From the NCBI GenBank assembly GCA_009760885.1, contig CM019713.1, forward strand, positions 12,327,274-12,391,273: 64,000 nucleotides of DNA, in the 5' to 3' direction. Source of the stretch: Achatina immaculata. Its lineage: Eukaryota; Mollusca; Gastropoda; Stylommatophora; Achatinidae. This document shows, piece after piece, positions 34,401-44,339 of this stretch; within the stretch, counting starts at the first letter, position 1, and every line of letters starts with the position of its first letter. The notes under the pieces were generated by a model, which was given only the letters and a program-made list of their open reading frames with translations, was not told where the DNA came from and searched no databases. Made by a program: the position numbers and the translations under genes.

Positions 34401-36083
34401 CGTATGCAACTAGTGAGCCGCAAAGAAGTATTCAGGAAAAAGCCTGTTACTCCATCTGACAGAGTTAAGTTAGTACTGCCTTTCCACCCGCACGGTCAGA
34501 TGGTTAAGAAAATTCTTTATCGTCATCTGCCGATAATCCAACTCGACTCCGACACTCGTGACATTTTCTCTGATCCACCCCTATTGGCATACAAACATGA
34601 GCCAAACCTTAAGGACATCCTCGTCCACAGCCACTTGAAGCAGAGCCTTACATATGCTGGCACCAGAAAATGTAACCGCCCCCGCTGCGTTACCTGCCTT
34701 GTAGTTTGGGAAACGAAAACAATCACCTTTCCCAAAACTATCCTCACTCTTCATGAGGGATTCACATGCGAGTCCCGAAATGTGATATATGTCATCGTTT
34801 GCAAAAGATGCAGGATAACATGTATCAAATTAGGGGACCGCATGCAAAAACATCTGTACGACATCGCCCAGCATGCTTCGAAACCAGTCCCAAATCATTT
34901 CAATGACCCCAACCACAGAGGCAAATCTGATTTTCTGGTAACAGCCATTAAACAATGCCACGCAGATGACACAAGCCGCCTGGCACTTGAGAACCGCTGC
35001 ATTCAAAATTATGGGACGCTGGAACCACATGGGTTAAACTCGCTGTTTAGTTACACGTAACATCATCTTCTTCAATCATTATAGTACCTCTCCACTAAAT
35101 CCACCCCTTCTTACTTTTCAAACTTCCTCACAGCATCACTCTGCAACCCCGCTATTTTCTCTGCAACCCCTCTTCTTTGCAACCTCTCTTCCCCAATCAC
35201 CTGTTTCAATTTCTCCTAGCTAGGCCAGTAGTGCGTCACTCTCTCTCCTCTCCCCGGTTCCCCATCCACCACCCCCAGTTACAACCCAGTGACTTCATGT
35301 CACAGGTCTCTATTTAAACAATTTCCACGTCCTACCAGATCCATTCCTGACACACACCGCCGGACAAGCCACACCTTGCAATTTACAGCTAAGTACTCTT
35401 TTAAAAATTTTTTTCATTTTTTAAAAAAAATAAAAAAAAATTTTTTGTAAACAGTATTCATGTGAATCTATACTTTATCTCCTCTCTCTATTTCTTCGTC
35501 CTGTATGTTTTTGTATGATTAAGGCTCACGCCGAAACGTCACAACTTTGTAATCGTTAAGTAATAAAGCTGCTCCTACTTTTTTCCGATTTTATACATTC
35601 TGGTATCACAGTTTTATTGCAGTGTTTAGTGTATAGTTGTATACTTATACACCAATTATTGTGTTACTGATTTCTGTACAGGATTATAAATATCTCATGA
35701 AATAAAATAGCGAATGTGATGTTTTTGGTAGTAGTAGAAATTGAAGGAAAGTTCTGATGTTGCAGCTTCAAAACTTTTATTAGAATGAATACATTACCGT
35801 GAATATTGTTGTACTGCCTTATACAAGGACTGAGATATATCTGAAACAAAACTTATACTCACTTTGTTAGAACACTTCCTGTAGTAGCACATTGCTTGGC
35901 GTTTTTTACATGGCTGCAGTAGTCGTCTGACGTCTGCAAAATTTCGCAGCTCTGGTACTTCAGCTGACATGCTGTGCTCGAATAAGAGCCCACGACTTGT
36001 AGATAGATTACTATATCTGGTTGGGCGTGACTTATAGCAACCAGTAGCAAAGGATACGCCAAAAGCGTTTGTGCAGTCTTCAT
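31451..36083 (-). CDS. Secreted 12-cysteine protein, gene copy B (three exons)
   Basis: Paralogue of copy A in unit 2. Exons on the minus strand: 36083-35863, 33139-32906 and 31589-31451, 594 coding bases (197 residues plus stop), with the same phase-2 introns and splice signals. The signal peptide is kept (LLLVAISHA, cleavage before QPD). All twelve mature cysteines are conserved, while other positions differ at about one in five. Exon 3 has six more bases than copy A (STG in place of R) and the same NITF sequon before the hydrophobic tail. Intron 1 has taken a 2.2-kb Penelope-like insertion and intron 2 a LINE fragment; neither touches a splice site. The frame is intact, so the gene may be functional; its role is unknown. 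Confidence 0.82.
31920..32567 (-). mobile_element. CR1/Jockey-like LINE 3' fragment in intron 2 of copy B
   Basis: Minus-strand translation includes YLDILPLEERFNFKKAKLI, homologous to the frame at 29448-29849. The 3' UTR ends with the same GGGCCTGCGTGCCCAATTCT phrase (seen complemented near 31960). The tail is a GTTC repeat (complement GAACGAACGAAC, 31920-31932). It is absent from copy A. Confidence 0.75.
32570..32820. repeat. GA-rich low-complexity tract
   Basis: Counterpart of 2440-2600 in intron 2 of copy A. Confidence 0.85.
33481..34107 (+). pseudogene. Penelope reverse transcriptase, N-terminal part missing
   Basis: Open frame from about 33481 with no start codon (the first ATG, 33676, is internal). 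It shows FYLLPKIHKPG near the start, motif A as LLDVCSLYTSIP (33757), the motif B region GVAMGTKMGPSYS (33940) and motif C as YIDD (about 34049). YIDD-type motif C is normal in Penelope-like enzymes. The frame ends at 34105 where a deletion of a few dozen bases has joined two AACAT sequences and shifted the frame. The catalytic aspartates are present but the protein is incomplete at both ends. Confidence 0.85.
34224..35060 (+). CDS. Penelope C-terminal part with degenerate GIY-YIG domain
   Basis: 278 codons that continue the reverse transcriptase after the frame break. The first part is the thumb and linker region. A cysteine pair (RKCNRPRCVTC, about residues 150-160) and the VIYVIVCKRC segment (about residue 190) mark the start of the GIY-YIG endonuclease. 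The expected YIGET-type element is replaced by CIKLGD, so the second half of the signature is lost. Family knowledge: this domain normally nicks target DNA. The ATG at 34224 is internal to the ancestral protein. Confidence 0.8.
   Translation: MLYTSSHPEACKNSIPYSQLLRLRRICQDNLDFLDQSNKLLEFFRHRHYPEKVIRKDFNRMQLVSRKEVFRKKPVTPSDRVKLVLPFHPHGQMVKKILYRHLPIIQLDSDTRDIFSDPPLLAYKHEPNLKDILVHSHLKQSLTYAGTRKCNRPRCVTCLVVWETKTITFPKTILTLHEGFTCESRNVIYVIVCKRCRITCIKLGDRMQKHLYDIAQHASKPVPNHFNDPNHRGKSDFLVTAIKQCHADDTSRLALENRCIQNYGTLEPHGLNSLFSYT
35515..35540 (+). ncRNA. Hammerhead-ribozyme-like motif in Penelope tail
   Basis: ATGATTA, a GGC-TCAC-GCC stem, then GAAACGTC. This is the order of a minimal type I hammerhead core (CTGATGA, stem II, GAAA, then the cleavage triplet), a motif known in Penelope-like elements. 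Positions equivalent to C3 and G8 are A and T here, which would still pair. The same ATGATTA variant occurs in the relic at 54046-54790. Activity is not established. Confidence 0.4.
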
Positions 36084-36239
36084 TGTTGTGATTGACTGGA
36101 TAAAACAAACAATATTACCATCAAATCACTAGAATAACAGAACTCTACAGAAAAGACACAGATAGTAGACATGTATACAGTCAGATAGACCAGGGGTGGC
36201 CAAACAGTGACGCTCTAGCCTCTTATGGTACTTCAACAT

Positions 36240-36440
36240 ACAGTAATGGCAGACGGAGGAGCATTGTTTAGTTTTACACACACAGACACACACAAATGGA
36301 AAAGAGTGGGGGGAATATTCATGAACAAGAATTGCAGAAAGTAAGACGGGTAAATGTAAATGAAGTAAGTACAATAATCAAGAATTTCGGGAAAGGATTT
36401 TTTTAAAGGAACAGATACAAACAATACAAAGCATAGAAAC
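36240..36440 (-). mobile_element. Penelope-like tail fragment
   Basis: Counterpart of 3800-4030 upstream of gene copy B, with a decayed AATTTCGG motif. Confidence 0.4.
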
Positions 36441-36489
36441 ACATGAAAAATAGATTTTAAAATGAAATACTTAGCACGTCTTGCATGCC

Positions 36490-36818
36490 GCTTTTAAGGA
36501 AAAATTCTTCAAATATCATGAACATAGAAAATACAAAATATATCCATACTAGAAGAAATTTATATTGAAGAAGGCTGGCTAGTAAAGAAAATTAACCTGA
36601 AAAAAACTTAAATATTTTGGCAACTTTAAACGTCATTAGAATCTAGAGAAGACAGTCTTGGAAGGGTACTTAATAAGAGAAAGGAAGAGAGGACGACCGA
36701 GACGAAGATGGCTGCAAGACATAGTTGATGATCTGCAAATTGGTGCATCATCAGCAGGGCATCTTGCTTACAACCGAGAGGCTCACAGGAGAACTGTTAG
36801 GAAAGCAAAGTTCACTAT
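36490..36818 (+). mobile_element. LINE family 1, 3'-coding fragment
   Basis: Encodes the family 1 C-terminus (GRPRRRWLQDIVDDLQIGAS-type reading near 36690) on the plus strand with frameshifts. It abuts a minus-strand piece at 36819, an inverted junction such as twin priming produces. Confidence 0.75.
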
Positions 36819-38476
36819 TCTTACAAACTGAAATAATTAGTTTTTTCTATTCCTTTTTGTGTTGTGGACAGTATTACTACTTCATCAGCATATCTAATCT
36901 CTGGTATTTCATAACATCGTAATATTTTTTTCTACATCTTATCTAACATTCCACATTATATTTTCAGTATACAAGTTAAATAAGTAAGGCGACAGTATGC
37001 GCCTCTGACAAACCCTTTGTTTTATGTCAAACCAAGTTGTTGTTTCACCATTTATTCTCACTGTTGCCTGTTGATGTAGATACAGCAATGATATTAATTG
37101 TATCAAATTTGTTGGAATTTCCATTTTTTCCATTATTTTCCAAAGTTTCTGGTGTTGTACACAATGAAATGCCTTTTATTAGTCTATAAAAGATAAATAT
37201 AGATTCACATTTAATTCTGTGCATTTTTCTATTTTAATCTTATATTGAATATATGATCTCTTGATCCTCTTCCTTGCCTGAAACCAGCTTGGACCTTATT
37301 GACGTCTTCTTATATTTTCTTACAAAGTCTAATCATTATGATTTTTAACATAATTTTACTGGCACGAATAATCAGGGCAACAGTTCTGTAGTTTGTGCAT
37401 AATTTCAGGTTACCTTTTTTGACAGTGATATGAATGCAGTTCTTTTCCATTCTTAAGGCCAAATACCTGAATGCCATATCTTTTTACATAGTGCATGATA
37501 GATTGTTGCACATTCCTTTCCTCCTGCTTTAATAAGTTCTGATGTTATCTCATCATATCCTGGTGATTTACCATTTTTCAGATTCTTTAGTGCCCATAAA
37601 ACTTCTTGAATTGTCGTTTCAGGTTCTTTCTGGTCCAATAATAATTCACACTGTTGATTTCTGCTTTCATAGTCGGTTTTGTTTCATACATTCCTCTGCA
37701 ATATTCCTTACAGTTTTCTAGAATTTCCACTGTCTCTGTCAAGATATTCCCCATCTCGTCACAAATTACATTTAGCTTAGGTGTAATATTTCTCGTCTAT
37801 GTCTTCATTTCTTTAAACATTTCATTATATCTTCCACACTTTTGATGTCCTTCTATTCTTTCACAACAATCTTGTATGTATTTTTTGTCTTTTCTTACGT
37901 TTCTTTTTACTTCTTTTATTAAAAATGTATATTCCTCTTTGTTGTTGTTTGTCACTTTCCATTTCGTCTTCATGTCTCTACGTTGTTTTATTAGTTCTAG
38001 TGTGCCTGTTGTAATATATCCATCCCTTTATGTTTTCTTTACTGGAACCATGTCTTTAGCTGTTGTTATTAAGATATCTGTGGCATGCGTAGCTAATTCA
38101 TCAGGTGCCATTTCTTCCTGTACAGCCATCATGCTTCAAACCGTTCTTCACTTCTGTACCATATTGTTATGTTATTTTTGTAAGATCAAAGCAGAGTGGT
38201 CTTGATCCCCAATCTGTCTTCTTTATCTTTATCTTCACGTTTGCTATTAATAACTCATGGTCCGTGTCACAACCGGCACCTTTGATTCTTAGTTTTTCCA
38301 TGTGTAGTTTTCTTGGATGTTGTCTAAAAAGTGTGTTAGCGATCATTAGCTCATTTTCCATGCAAAACGCCATTAGATTGCCACCTGGATCATTTCTTAT
38401 TCCTATACGAAATTTCCCCATAATATATCATTCTTCTTCTGTTCTTTCTTTAAGAATCTTTACACTAAGATCACCC
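36819..38476 (-). mobile_element. LINE family 1, endonuclease to reverse transcriptase, broken
   Basis: In minus-strand order: endonuclease C-terminal part (RIGIRNDPGGNLMAFCMENE; CDTDHELL) at 38421-38167, a linker region, the KNGKSPGYDEITSELIKAG region at 37638-37453, and the motif B neighbourhood at 37133-36939. Numerous stops. The N-terminal endonuclease part continues beyond an insertion, at 39043-39480. Confidence 0.75.
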
Positions 38477-39042
38477 ATTATTAATCATCATCATCAGGTG
38501 CCGTGCCGACTGGCGTTGCCTATTATGCTTCTCCAGAGTACTCGATCCTTCATGCAGGCCATCAGTTCAGTTGGTGATCTCCTCTCACACCATCCCGTCA
38601 GACTGTCTAGTATCATTTCTCTTGGTCTTCCTCTTGATCTTCTTCCTTCTATTTTTCCTGTTGTTATAATATTTTCAATACCCCCTCTTCTCATTGCATG
38701 TCCTATGAAAGTACATGGTCTCTCTCTTATCTTTTTGACAAAGTTTTTTGTCTCTCCAGCTCTTCTCATACATTCTTCATTAGTTATTTTTGCTGTCCAG
38801 GGGATTCGCAACATTCTTCTAATAAACCACATTTCTGCTGCTTCCAGTGATTCTTGTGCAGACCTGCCTATTTTCCATAATTCACTTCCATATAACAAGA
38901 TAGGTTCAATATAGCATTTTAGGACTCGTTTTCTAACATCCATTGATAAAGATGTGTTAGCTAATATGTTTCTCATTCTCTGAAATGCAGTCTTTGATTG
39001 GCCTATTCTGTTGCTAATTTCTCTTGTGCATTTATTATTAAT
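38477..39042 (-). mobile_element. LINE family 2 3' fragment inserted in LINE family 1
   Basis: The body is 38486-39033 with 9-base duplications ATTATTAAT at 38477-38485 and 39034-39042. It splits the endonuclease region of a family 1 element next to its MGD motif. The ATG-repeat tail is at the left, and the body holds the C-terminal codons of family 2 (160 codons open, 38976-38494), very close to 16800-17286. Confidence 0.85.
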
Positions 39043-39480
39043 ACAATATCATTTTACGTACTTGGTCTATCGTCGTTTGCATTATGTTATAAAAGTCCTC
39101 TACTTCCTCTTCTTCTGCTGTTGATGTTGGTGCACATATCTGGATAATTGTTACATTTCTAGGAGTGCCTTAAGTCTGATAATGAGGATTCTATCACTTA
39201 CTGGATTGTAACCTAGTAATGCTTTTGACGTTGATTTGTCCCAGTAAAAAGCCACTCCACTCTGTCCTCTTAATTCTCCACCAGAGTATGTAAAGATATT
39301 ATCATTCTAGCTCTTGAAATGTCCTGACCTTTTCCATCGATGCGTGCAAATTCCCAAAATATTTATCCTCGTTCTTTTCATCTCGTCACTTAATATTTGA
39401 TACTTTCCCTCATACATACTTCTTACATTCCATGTTCCCAGTCATAATTTTTTTTTTAGTTTGTTGCAGGGGTTTTCCTT
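39043..39480 (-). mobile_element. LINE family 1 endonuclease N-terminus
   Basis: Minus-strand translation includes SMYEGKYQILSDEMKRTRIN followed by GELRGQSGVAFYWDKS, the usual start of an RTE-like endonuclease, with stops. It continues 36819-38476 after removal of the family 2 insertion. Confidence 0.7.
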
Positions 39481-39989
39481 AGTAACACCGTCAGGATTTT
39501 GTCCCTCATCACAATTACTAGCACTGACCTCTGTCTCACACTCTTCCCCAGTGTTAAAATTAGATCTATCTGGCCTGGGGACTCGCCACAAGATCGTTTT
39601 CTTTTATATGACTTTTCACGTTGCTGTTTGGGTTTCGTGATATATTTCCAGAAGATAGTTTACCATTGCTTTCCTTCTGGTCAGTGACTGTACTAGTCAG
39701 TTATCGTAGCCATTGTCCCTACATTGAGATCATATGCCTACCATCGTTGAATGGTGACCATAATCAACATTATCTGTCGACTGCTCTCCCGTTCCATCCA
39801 CCATCTTCTCCCATGGCTTCACGTCACCCTGATCGGGGAGCTATATGTGAACTCCACCTTGCCCAAGGGTGTCCCGTCGACTGAGGGAGGTAAGGAGATG
39901 TCTTACTTCTCCTTTGATAGCGGATACCCAACCGCGATAACCACAAGCTTAGCCATCATATATTTATGAAGAGATGTACTCATGTACAA

Positions 39990-40345
39990 GACGGGCACAA
40001 AATGTGGCTAGATAGACGTAAGTAAGCACAAAGTGGAAGCAGGTGGAGTCCAGACTTGCTTTCAGTTTGTGCTAACGTACGCTTTCTTACACGGGGAATG
40101 AAAAAAGAAAGCACATTTTTGATGGTTTATCCTTTCTTTTGGTATTTTTATCTGTTGTGGGTGTATGTGTGTGTTTTGCATGTGATCTATGAAAAAAAAA
40201 GCTTTTGCCGAAATATTGGATTCCTGTATGCTTTTCATTTTTGCGTTCTCATCTTACTTTCTGTCGTTCTTGTTTCCGCTCACTTTCCTCACTTTTTCTA
40301 TCTTTTTGTTTTACCGCTGTTGTCATTTCTCTTATCTGAGTCTTA
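39990..40345 (+). mobile_element. Penelope-like 3' tail
   Basis: A hairpin at 40017-40073 (GTAAGCACAAAGTGGAAGC pairing with GCTTTCAGTTTGTGCTAACG) is followed by AGCTTTTGCCGAAATATTGG at 40199-40218 and a T-rich end. It is the most complete plus-strand copy of the repeat found at 3800, 14395 and 36240. No coding part. Confidence 0.45.
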
Positions 40346-40525
40346 AATAAAATTTGTGAGACTTCCTTTGTTGAAATGAGACCCTGATTCTTACAAATGC
40401 AATATATGGAACTCGCGATGAGAAGCAGCAAAAGTTAAAGAGCCAATGTGTCACAAATTCTGAGCCGACTAGCTGGAAGGGGAGGGGGAGGGGGTAGGGA
40501 GCTTTCAGCTGTAAACGTCACATCT

Positions 40526-40726
40526 GTACAATAAAAAAACTACATCGTTTTTTAAGAAACAAACATGTGTTACAATAATACGCGGTGGCACTCTTGACAC
40601 AAAACGGAAGGACTACCTTATTTCCTAGAAGCACAGAAAGAGTTAACTCTTGTGTCAAGAGTGCCACCGCGTACTATTGCAACACATGTTTGTTTCTTTC
40701 AAAACGGTGTAATTTTTTAATTGTAC
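40526..40726. repeat. Foldback element with 77-bp inverted arms
   Basis: Arms 40526-40602 and 40650-40726 are inverted copies with about seven mismatches, both outer ends reading GTACAAT. The spacer is 47 bases. A transcript would form a long hairpin. A MITE-like DNA element or its remnant is the simplest reading; no target duplication was clear. Confidence 0.75.
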
Positions 40727-40729
40727 ACG

Positions 40730-41280
40730 TTTTATTTGCGCATATCCAATGACCTTTCATAGTTCATTCCGAAGAGTGCCTAACAACCGAGAGAAAATGA
40801 CTGTTTTGATGGAGAAAGGTTACGATTTTGTGTGATTTCTGAGGCATACGGACATACCCTACGTCCGGACCACTGTTCTTGAATGTTCCCCAAGTAGATT
40901 TTGACGTATAAAGCGCTATGAAACGGACTAATGAAGTACTTAGAAGGTTATTTCAGACATTATTGTACTACGTATGCCACATACTATGACACGACGAGAT
41001 CGGATGAAGCTACAGTTAGATCTAGACATCGCCGATGGTAAATATTGCACATCTAGACCTACCCCATGGTAAGACACAATTATCTGCTAAAATCATCACA
41101 CTACTACTTTTTTTCCTAAAAAAAGCTTCATTCTTATATTTACAGCTATTGTAATGCATAATATGTATGCTTATAACGTGGAAATACAAGGGAATACTTT
41201 ATTACATTCAATTTTACAACTATACCCCCTATAAGGATCAAGACCCGCGCTTTTAATTTGGCACAAACGGAACGTCCACG
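40730..41280. other. No gene seen; right end is a dispersed repeat
   Basis: 41185-41280 is the reverse complement of 22604-22705. The rest shows no open frame or recognised repeat. Confidence 0.4.
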
Positions 41281-41814
41281 TTTTTTTTGTTTTGTTTTGT
41301 ATTTAAGTCTCAGTTACTTTGTCTTTTTGTGTGATAAATCCTTTAATCGAAAAGAAACGAAGTTTCTATTCTCGTTACCCTTTCCTCGCATTTTATTTTT
41401 AATATTTCTGAAAGAAAACGCAAAAACTTAAACAAAATAAGTTTTCAAAGTATATGTGTCCTACAGCCCACATAAAAATGACATCAGTAAAAGACTCACT
41501 GTGGTAGAAATCTGATGTGTTATGTGAGAGCTGTATAGTCGATCATCAAAAAGAAAAAAAAAACGACAAATTGCGAGTTGTGTTGAGTTTACTCTTTCTT
41601 CGTGTTTCGAGCCCCCAGCCAGCAACTCTAGATACAAGATTACACAACTACTACTCACTTTTGCGATATCAAAACAGAGCCTAATTTTCCACAACGATTT
41701 TGTCATTTTAAAGCTTTTTCTGATTCATTCTTCTTCAGTCTTCATTTCAAATACTACTATCTTCAGTCTCTAAAGCCTACTACTACTTTCATTCTTTCCT
41801 CAACATTAATCTCG

Positions 41815-42713
41815 TACATATCCTACTTCTTCTTCTTCGTTCGCTTCTACCACCAAGACCGCCCTGTGATCCTACTGAATTTACGCCTGTGGTCCTCGTT
41901 AAATCCCATGGTTCCCCCGTGTGGTCCCCGAAAGGACCACAAGAGGTTCAGGGTATCACAGGGGTTGAGCCTGTATTCTTGGTGGGTGTCAGAAGCAGGA
42001 TTGCGTGACACCGTGGTTTTCGTTGCACCAGTTTAGTCTAGAGTTGGACTTTCTGACCGGAAAACCTCGACGTGTTTTGAGATAACCGTGTATCACCGCC
42101 GGGTTAGAGGTGGTTGCCCATCCAGTCCAGTGTTGGACTTTCTCACTGGAAGACCTCAACATGATTAGGATACGTATACATCCCCGGCGGGTGAGAGGTG
42201 GCTGGCTATCTAGACTGCCCTGGTCCAGTGTCTCCGACTTCAGCATTTTGTGGTTGTGGCCGCTACCCTTCCTAGTTGTGACCAGAGTGGAGCTTTTGTC
42301 CAAGAGGACAAATCATTGCCACTAGTGACTTCCACCCCTGGATTGAGCCGGGTTAGGCATATTATATGAGTAATGGGCGTGTTTGTGATGTGACCGACCT
42401 CTAGAGCGGAGGTGGCGTGACATGCCTAGCCATCAAGTTTCACCCCTGGTGTACGCCGGTTTAGGCATTTTTCATTAGTGTAGGTGTATTACGGACGTGG
42501 CCAGCCTCTAGAGCAGAGGTGCCGTGGTATGTGTGCCTCTCGCAGCGATACTAGTGGACATACCGATTAAACGTCACTTTATCCTTTTCTTCACCTTTTC
42601 ACATCGACGCTGCACAGCAACCCTTAATTCTTTTCTGCAGTTTCTTCCTTGACCGGGAGGAGATTCACTCCACGCACGGCATCCGAACTGTCTCGCCAGA
42701 AGTGTTACATATC
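41815..42713 (-). mobile_element. Modular retroposon, short copy 2
   Basis: The body is 41823-42705, with the 8-base duplication TACATATC on both sides (41815-41822, 42706-42713). The unit 1 equivalent (about 7020-7035) is an empty site. Same ends as copy 1 but with only two M modules, two N modules and one H module. Minus strand, GAA tail at the left. Confidence 0.8.
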
Positions 42714-42869
42714 AGTAATGCGTAGAAGTTTCAAAGATTTCATTCAATTCTATGAGGTACATATTCTGATTTATTTATATTTTCAGGAAATCTGTATTTC
42801 TTACCTTTAAAAAAATGAAACAAAGAAATAAATGTATTTTAAATGTATTTTTTAAAGTATCGCACTCCT

Positions 42870-43890
42870 ACGTCTTAAAAATGTATACCAGAAAAAATGG
42901 GAAGATAAGTCTTGCCAGGTGTGATACTGACCACATCACACTTTCATGTGCGGAAGATCATGTAATTACACTGTATCCCTAATGTGTCTTAATGGCATTG
43001 AAACGAGAATTTTACCTTTACCCTGTGTCTTCACAGCGCTAAATGTAATCATTTACTTACTGTTTTGAGGTATTTCCTCCGAATATCAAACTTGCCTTAT
43101 TTTTGAGGGAGTATGTTCTCATTGCTTTGACTGTTCCAAAATGTCTGAGTTAAACAAACTGATTGATCTTGTTTACTTCAATCCAGTTTCTCGGCAAAGT
43201 ATTGGGCCTAGGATTATACATGTTCAGTCGTAGCCGACATTTTCAATATGATCGATAAAGAGCATTAATTTATTCAAAATAGAAGTCAAGATGTCGCACG
43301 TTGCAAGACTAAAACACATCCGGTCCTTTGCAAATATCATCAGCCGTGGATTCCCTCGTGCCCCCCCCCCCCCCAGATTAAAATAAAGCTTTAAACAAAT
43401 AATGTTAACAATTAAAAAAAATTAAACGCAATCCTTTTATGCCACATGAAACTCTAAATAGGCAGACTATGAACCGCCAAGGGAATCATGGACCTCAGAT
43501 TTTAGAGACACTGTTAAAGAGGAATGGAGGCTACAAAGTTTATTATATATTACACGTACTTCATCACTTTTTAGTACTCAGTAAATCTTGTGGAGAAAGG
43601 TAGAGAGCGAATCTGCTTAAGTTCGTTGAGACATTTGAAAATGCAGACGCGAGTCTTGCCTTGTTCTGACTTGTCTTGTCCTCTATCTCCCTTGAACTGA
43701 GAGCAGGTGTTCTTTGCAGCTGATACTGTGAAAGTGTTGATGTTTGTGAACGGGTTATGGCAGCTATTTTTTTTCAGTTCCTGGGTTTAGTTGAAAAAAA
43801 GCATACTTCTTTAGCAGACTCCACCACCATGGAGACTGGATTCGTTGGTAAAAACTGAAAGCATTAGTTAGAGTCTTGCGTCGACTTACG
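42870..43890. repeat. Shared unit block with SINE tail remnant
   Basis: Collinear with 9455-10590. 42890-43035 is the SINE tail remnant and a C run lies at 43363-43374. No coding frame survives in both copies. Confidence 0.7.
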
Positions 43891-44095
43891 ACCGACCGAC
43901 TTACGCACATTTGTATTTATAGTCGGGACACCTCTGGTATATTATATTGAAGAAATAATAAAACGTACTGTACAGTAAGTTATACAGTAAAACAGTTTAG
44001 TTCTGGCACATCGCCCTTGACTGTCCGCTTCCTGTTTTCCAATGATTTGTTACTGCGGAACATTTAACTTCTGATTTGATATTTCATTTTTCATT
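43890..44095 (-). promoter_or_regulatory. Conserved block with TATA-like box (unit 2)
   Basis: Second copy of the block at 10590-10795. The minus-strand TATAAATA is at 43921-43914. Confidence 0.4.
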
Positions 44096-44204
44096 AACAA
44101 CTACAACATTACGGGCCTTTAAACAAAGTCTTGTGGTTTTTACATAATACATACCTATTAATGTGTTCATTGTATATGTTCGTACATTTTTGTGTGTAAT
44201 TAGA

Positions 44205-44338
44205 CTATTCTCTCTCTGCAGAGAAAAATGGTCTGGAGATAGTACACATCCCTGTTGCACTCCTTGTTTTATAGGTTGATATTTTCCAGTTTTATTTTCA
44301 ACTCGAATTGCTGCTTCCCGTTATTTTGTTACTGTTTT
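44205..44338 (-). mobile_element. LINE family 2 reverse transcriptase fragment
   Basis: Minus-strand translation [20 protein letters not shown] followed by QGCVLSPDHFSL covers motif B of family 2 (compare 16330-16440). Only 134 bases. Confidence 0.8.
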
Positions 44339-44339
44339 A

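Larger units (their letters stand above)
33408..35681 (+). mobile_element. Penelope-like element, recent insertion in intron 1 of copy B
   Basis: The body is 33424-35665, flanked by the perfect 16-base duplication ACTGATTTCTGTACAG (33408-33423 and 35666-35681). Gene copy A keeps the empty site at about 3176-3193. The first 49 bases (33424-33472) are the exact reverse complement of 35551-35599, an inverted copy of the 3' end at the 5' end, known for Penelope elements. Between them lie a reverse transcriptase and a GIY-YIG-like C-terminal region, 5'-truncated and with an internal deletion. A hammerhead-like motif lies at 35515-35540. Confidence 0.9.
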
